Source: Planctomycetota bacterium (GTDB lineage: Bacteria > Planctomycetota > UBA1135 > JADKAF01). From it: DNA of 64,000 bases. The translations under genes were made by a program, and so were the position numbers. Positions 62,401-64,000 of this stretch are shown here, piece by piece (position 1 is the stretch's first letter; the number at the start of each line of letters is the position of its first letter). The stretch lies in assembly GCA_016793245.1 (NCBI GenBank), contig JAEUHW010000426.1:62001-126000 (forward strand), in the 5' to 3' direction. The notes beneath the pieces are model-generated. The model had not been told where the DNA came from. It ran no database searches and saw only the letters and a list, made by a program, of their open reading frames with translations.

Positions 62401-63275
62401 GCGAACGGTGCGTCGGCGTGATCGGCGGTTCGGGTCTCTACGAGATGGAAGGGCTCGCTGATCTGCGCGAAGTGCGCGTTCGGACGCCGTTCGGCGATCC
62501 GTCGGATGCGATCCTCTGCGGCGAGCTGCGCTCGCCGCACGGCGACGTTCGTCTCGCCTTCCTGCCCCGTCACGGGCGCGGGCATCGCTACTCGCCCTCG
62601 ACGATCCCGTATCGCGCGAACCTCTGGGCGCTGAAGAGCCTGGGGTGCACCGAGATCCTCTCTGTGAGCGCCGTCGGCTCCATGCGCGAAGACCTGCACC
62701 CCGGCGACTTCGTCATCGTCGACCAGTTCTTCGATCGCACGATGGGCCGCGCCTCGACCTTCTTCGGCACCGGGCTCGTCGCGCACGTGATGTTCGCGGA
62801 CCCGCTCTGCAAGGAGCTCGGCGATCTCCTCTACGAGCAGGGGCGCGCGCTCTCGATTCCGATCCATCGCGGCGGAACCTACCTCTGCATGGAGGGCCCG
62901 GCGTTCTCGACGCGAGCCGAGTCGCGGATCTACCGGCAGTGGGGCGTCGACGTGATCGGGATGACGAACCTCACCGAGGCCAAGCTCGCGCGTGAGGCGG
63001 AGATCTCCTACGCGACGATCGCCATGGTCACCGACTACGACTGCTGGCACGAGGAGCACGACGCCGTGACGGTCGATGCGGTGGTCGCGGTGATGCGCTC
63101 CAACGTCGGCAAGGCGAAGGCGCTGCTTGCCGCGACGGCGCCGCGGCTCGCGCGGCCTCTCGCCTGCGCGTGCAAGGACGCGCTGAAGAGCGCGATCATG
63201 ACCCATCGCGAGGCCATCGACCCGGCGCTGGCCGAGGCCCTGCGGCCGATCGTCGGCCGCTACCTCGGCGGCTGA
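62397..63275 (+). CDS. MTA/purine nucleoside phosphorylase family protein
   Basis: A 292-aa member of the PNP/MTAP family. GVIGGSGLYEMEGL opens the phosphate-binding loop; LPRHGRGHRYSPSTIPYRANLWALKSLG and LSVSAVGSMREDLHPGDFVIVDQF follow; YLCMEGPAFSTRAESRIYRQWG and VIGMTNLTEAKLAREAEI form the nucleoside-binding part, and MVTDYDCWHEEHDAV carries the base-binding Asp. It is more MTAP-like (methylthioadenosine phosphorylase) than PNP, but specificity cannot be fixed by eye. GTG start in the truD stop. Together with add and hpt it fits purine salvage. Confidence 0.88.
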   Translation: MSERCVGVIGGSGLYEMEGLADLREVRVRTPFGDPSDAILCGELRSPHGDVRLAFLPRHGRGHRYSPSTIPYRANLWALKSLGCTEILSVSAVGSMREDLHPGDFVIVDQFFDRTMGRASTFFGTGLVAHVMFADPLCKELGDLLYEQGRALSIPIHRGGTYLCMEGPAFSTRAESRIYRQWGVDVIGMTNLTEAKLAREAEISYATIAMVTDYDCWHEEHDAVTVDAVVAVMRSNVGKAKALLAATAPRLARPLACACKDALKSAIMTHREAIDPALAEALRPIVGRYLGG

Positions 63276-63318
63276 TCGCTCGGGCGCCGCCGCGATGGCG
63301 CGCGACCCGCTGGAACCC

Positions 63319-63324
63319 TATCCT
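63319..63324 (+). promoter_or_regulatory. Possible -10 upstream of the AGA-like gene
   Basis: TATCCT 34 nt before ATG 63358, the same hexamer as before tRNA-Sec. No convincing -35 at 17 nt. Confidence 0.3.
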
Positions 63325-63357
63325 GCTCCGCTCCTTCCCCCCTCGGAGCTCCGCGCC

Positions 63358-64000
63358 ATGGGCCGTCCGTTCTCCCGCCGTCACTTCCTGCTCTCGTCCG
63401 GAGCCGCGGCCTCGGTCGGGGCGCTCGGCGCGCGCGCTCGCGGAGCGCGGACGGAGGATCCGGGAGTCGTCGTCGTCGCGAGCGACAACGGGCTCGCGGC
63501 CGTGGAGCGCGCTTACGAACTCGCGCTCGCCGGCACGCTGCCCGTGGACGCGGCGGTGGCCGGCGTGTCGCTGGTCGAAGCCGATCCTTCCGATCAGACC
63601 GTCGGCTTGGGCGGCTTGCCGAACGAAGACGGCGTCGTCGAGCTCGACGCCAGCGTGATGTGCGGTCCGACCTATCGCGCCGGAGCCGTCGCCTCGCTGC
63701 GGAACATCATGCATCCGTCGCAGGTGGCGCTGACCGTGATGCGCCGCACCGATCACGTGCTCCTCGTCGGCGAAGGCGCGCTCCGCTTCGCGAGGCAGCA
63801 CGGGTTCCGCGAGCAGGATCTCCTGACCGAGGCTTCGCGCCTCGAGTGGCTGCGCTGGAAGGAGTCGCTGAGCAGCGAGGACGATCGCCTGACGCCCGAG
63901 CAGGCCGAAGCGGGCTTCACCAGCGCGGGGGGCGGAGGCGGCAAGCGCGGCAAGCGCGAGACGGGCACGATCAACCTCTGCGTCCGCAACGCCGCCGGTG
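63358..64000 (+). CDS. Aspartylglucosaminidase-like Ntn hydrolase, 5' part
   Basis: The first 214 codons of a gene cut by the window edge. A twin-arginine-type signal (SRRHFLLSSGAAASVGALGA) suggests export in folded form. The mature part has AAVAGVSLVEADPSDQTVGLGGLPNEDGVVELDASVM, the hallmark of N4-(beta-N-acetylglucosaminyl)-asparaginases, and the self-processing site TGTINLCVRN, where Thr204 would become the N-terminal nucleophile of the beta chain. The residue before it is Gly, as in isoaspartyl aminopeptidases, rather than the Asp of human AGA. Likely role: removal of glycans from asparagine in scavenged glycopeptides. Confidence 0.88.
   Translation, partial: MGRPFSRRHFLLSSGAAASVGALGARARGARTEDPGVVVVASDNGLAAVERAYELALAGTLPVDAAVAGVSLVEADPSDQTVGLGGLPNEDGVVELDASVMCGPTYRAGAVASLRNIMHPSQVALTVMRRTDHVLLVGEGALRFARQHGFREQDLLTEASRLEWLRWKESLSSEDDRLTPEQAEAGFTSAGGGGGKRGKRETGTINLCVRNAAG

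Noticed and set aside
1..64000. A defence or prophage island
   Set aside because: No restriction, toxin-antitoxin, integrase, capsid or cas genes were recognised; composition is even across the window.

Overview
This is a very GC-rich bacterial chromosome segment (about 70% G+C by eye) made mostly of housekeeping operons, with no prophage or plasmid signature. The gene content (peptidoglycan-synthesis cluster, V-type rather than F-type ATPase with a DUF2764 subunit, DUF1570/DUF1080-type secreted proteins, PcRGLX-like secreted proteins, many lipoproteins, a selenocysteine system) suggests a high-GC Gram-negative such as a Planctomycetota lineage. That phylum call is an inference from family habits, not a marker-gene result.

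Layout. 1-7363: dcw-type cell wall block on the plus strand: mraY (3' end), ftsW, a LysM membrane protein, murG, a 3 x 72 nt hairpin array, a sigma-70-like protein with two four-cysteine clusters, murC, murB and a hotdog thioesterase. 7371-10201: a second hairpin array, dinB and a secreted beta-helix-like protein. 10379-17607: V-ATPase operon in the order E, DUF2764, A, B, D, I, K; subunit K keeps polar residues that in Enterococcus bind Na+. 17641-22971 (minus): DUF4198 protein, polA, recJ. 23085-30000 (plus): selA, a 1216-aa multidomain secreted protein, a 144-bp palindromic element, selD, a receiver-domain protein and tRNA-Sec. 30005-33605: hairpin repeats, two transposase remnants and a POT transporter. 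33606-39305: GNAT-like protein, then tRNA-His, hisS, hutH and hisZ. 39315-46057: two lipoproteins, a PcRGLX-like protein, a small-molecule methyltransferase and adenosine deaminase. 46197-54415: a second PcRGLX-like protein, a polytopic membrane protein, a propeller-like protein and two lipoproteins. 54683-64000: histidine kinase (minus), then hpt, an ABC transporter pair, an RluA-type pseudouridine synthase, truD, a purine nucleoside/MTA phosphorylase and the start of an aspartylglucosaminidase-like gene.

How it works together. Translational coupling is pervasive: most operon neighbours overlap by ATGA, GTGA or TTGA. selA, selD and tRNA-Sec form most of a selenocysteine pathway (selB is not in the window), and selD is itself a selenoprotein: the frame continues upstream through an in-frame TGA (28414-28416), giving Sec18 and restoring the catalytic Lys21, so the true gene starts at 28363. 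Histidine genes cluster behind their own tRNA.

The least-explained signal is a family of short hairpins with an invariant TGAC (or GTCA) tetraloop and compensating stem changes, in tandem arrays at five places, each beginning 1-12 nt after the 3' end of a gene or tRNA. One locus is a two-hairpin, inverted-repeat element that looks like a REPIN or MITE. No RAYT-type transposase is visible in the window, so the agent that spreads them is unknown.
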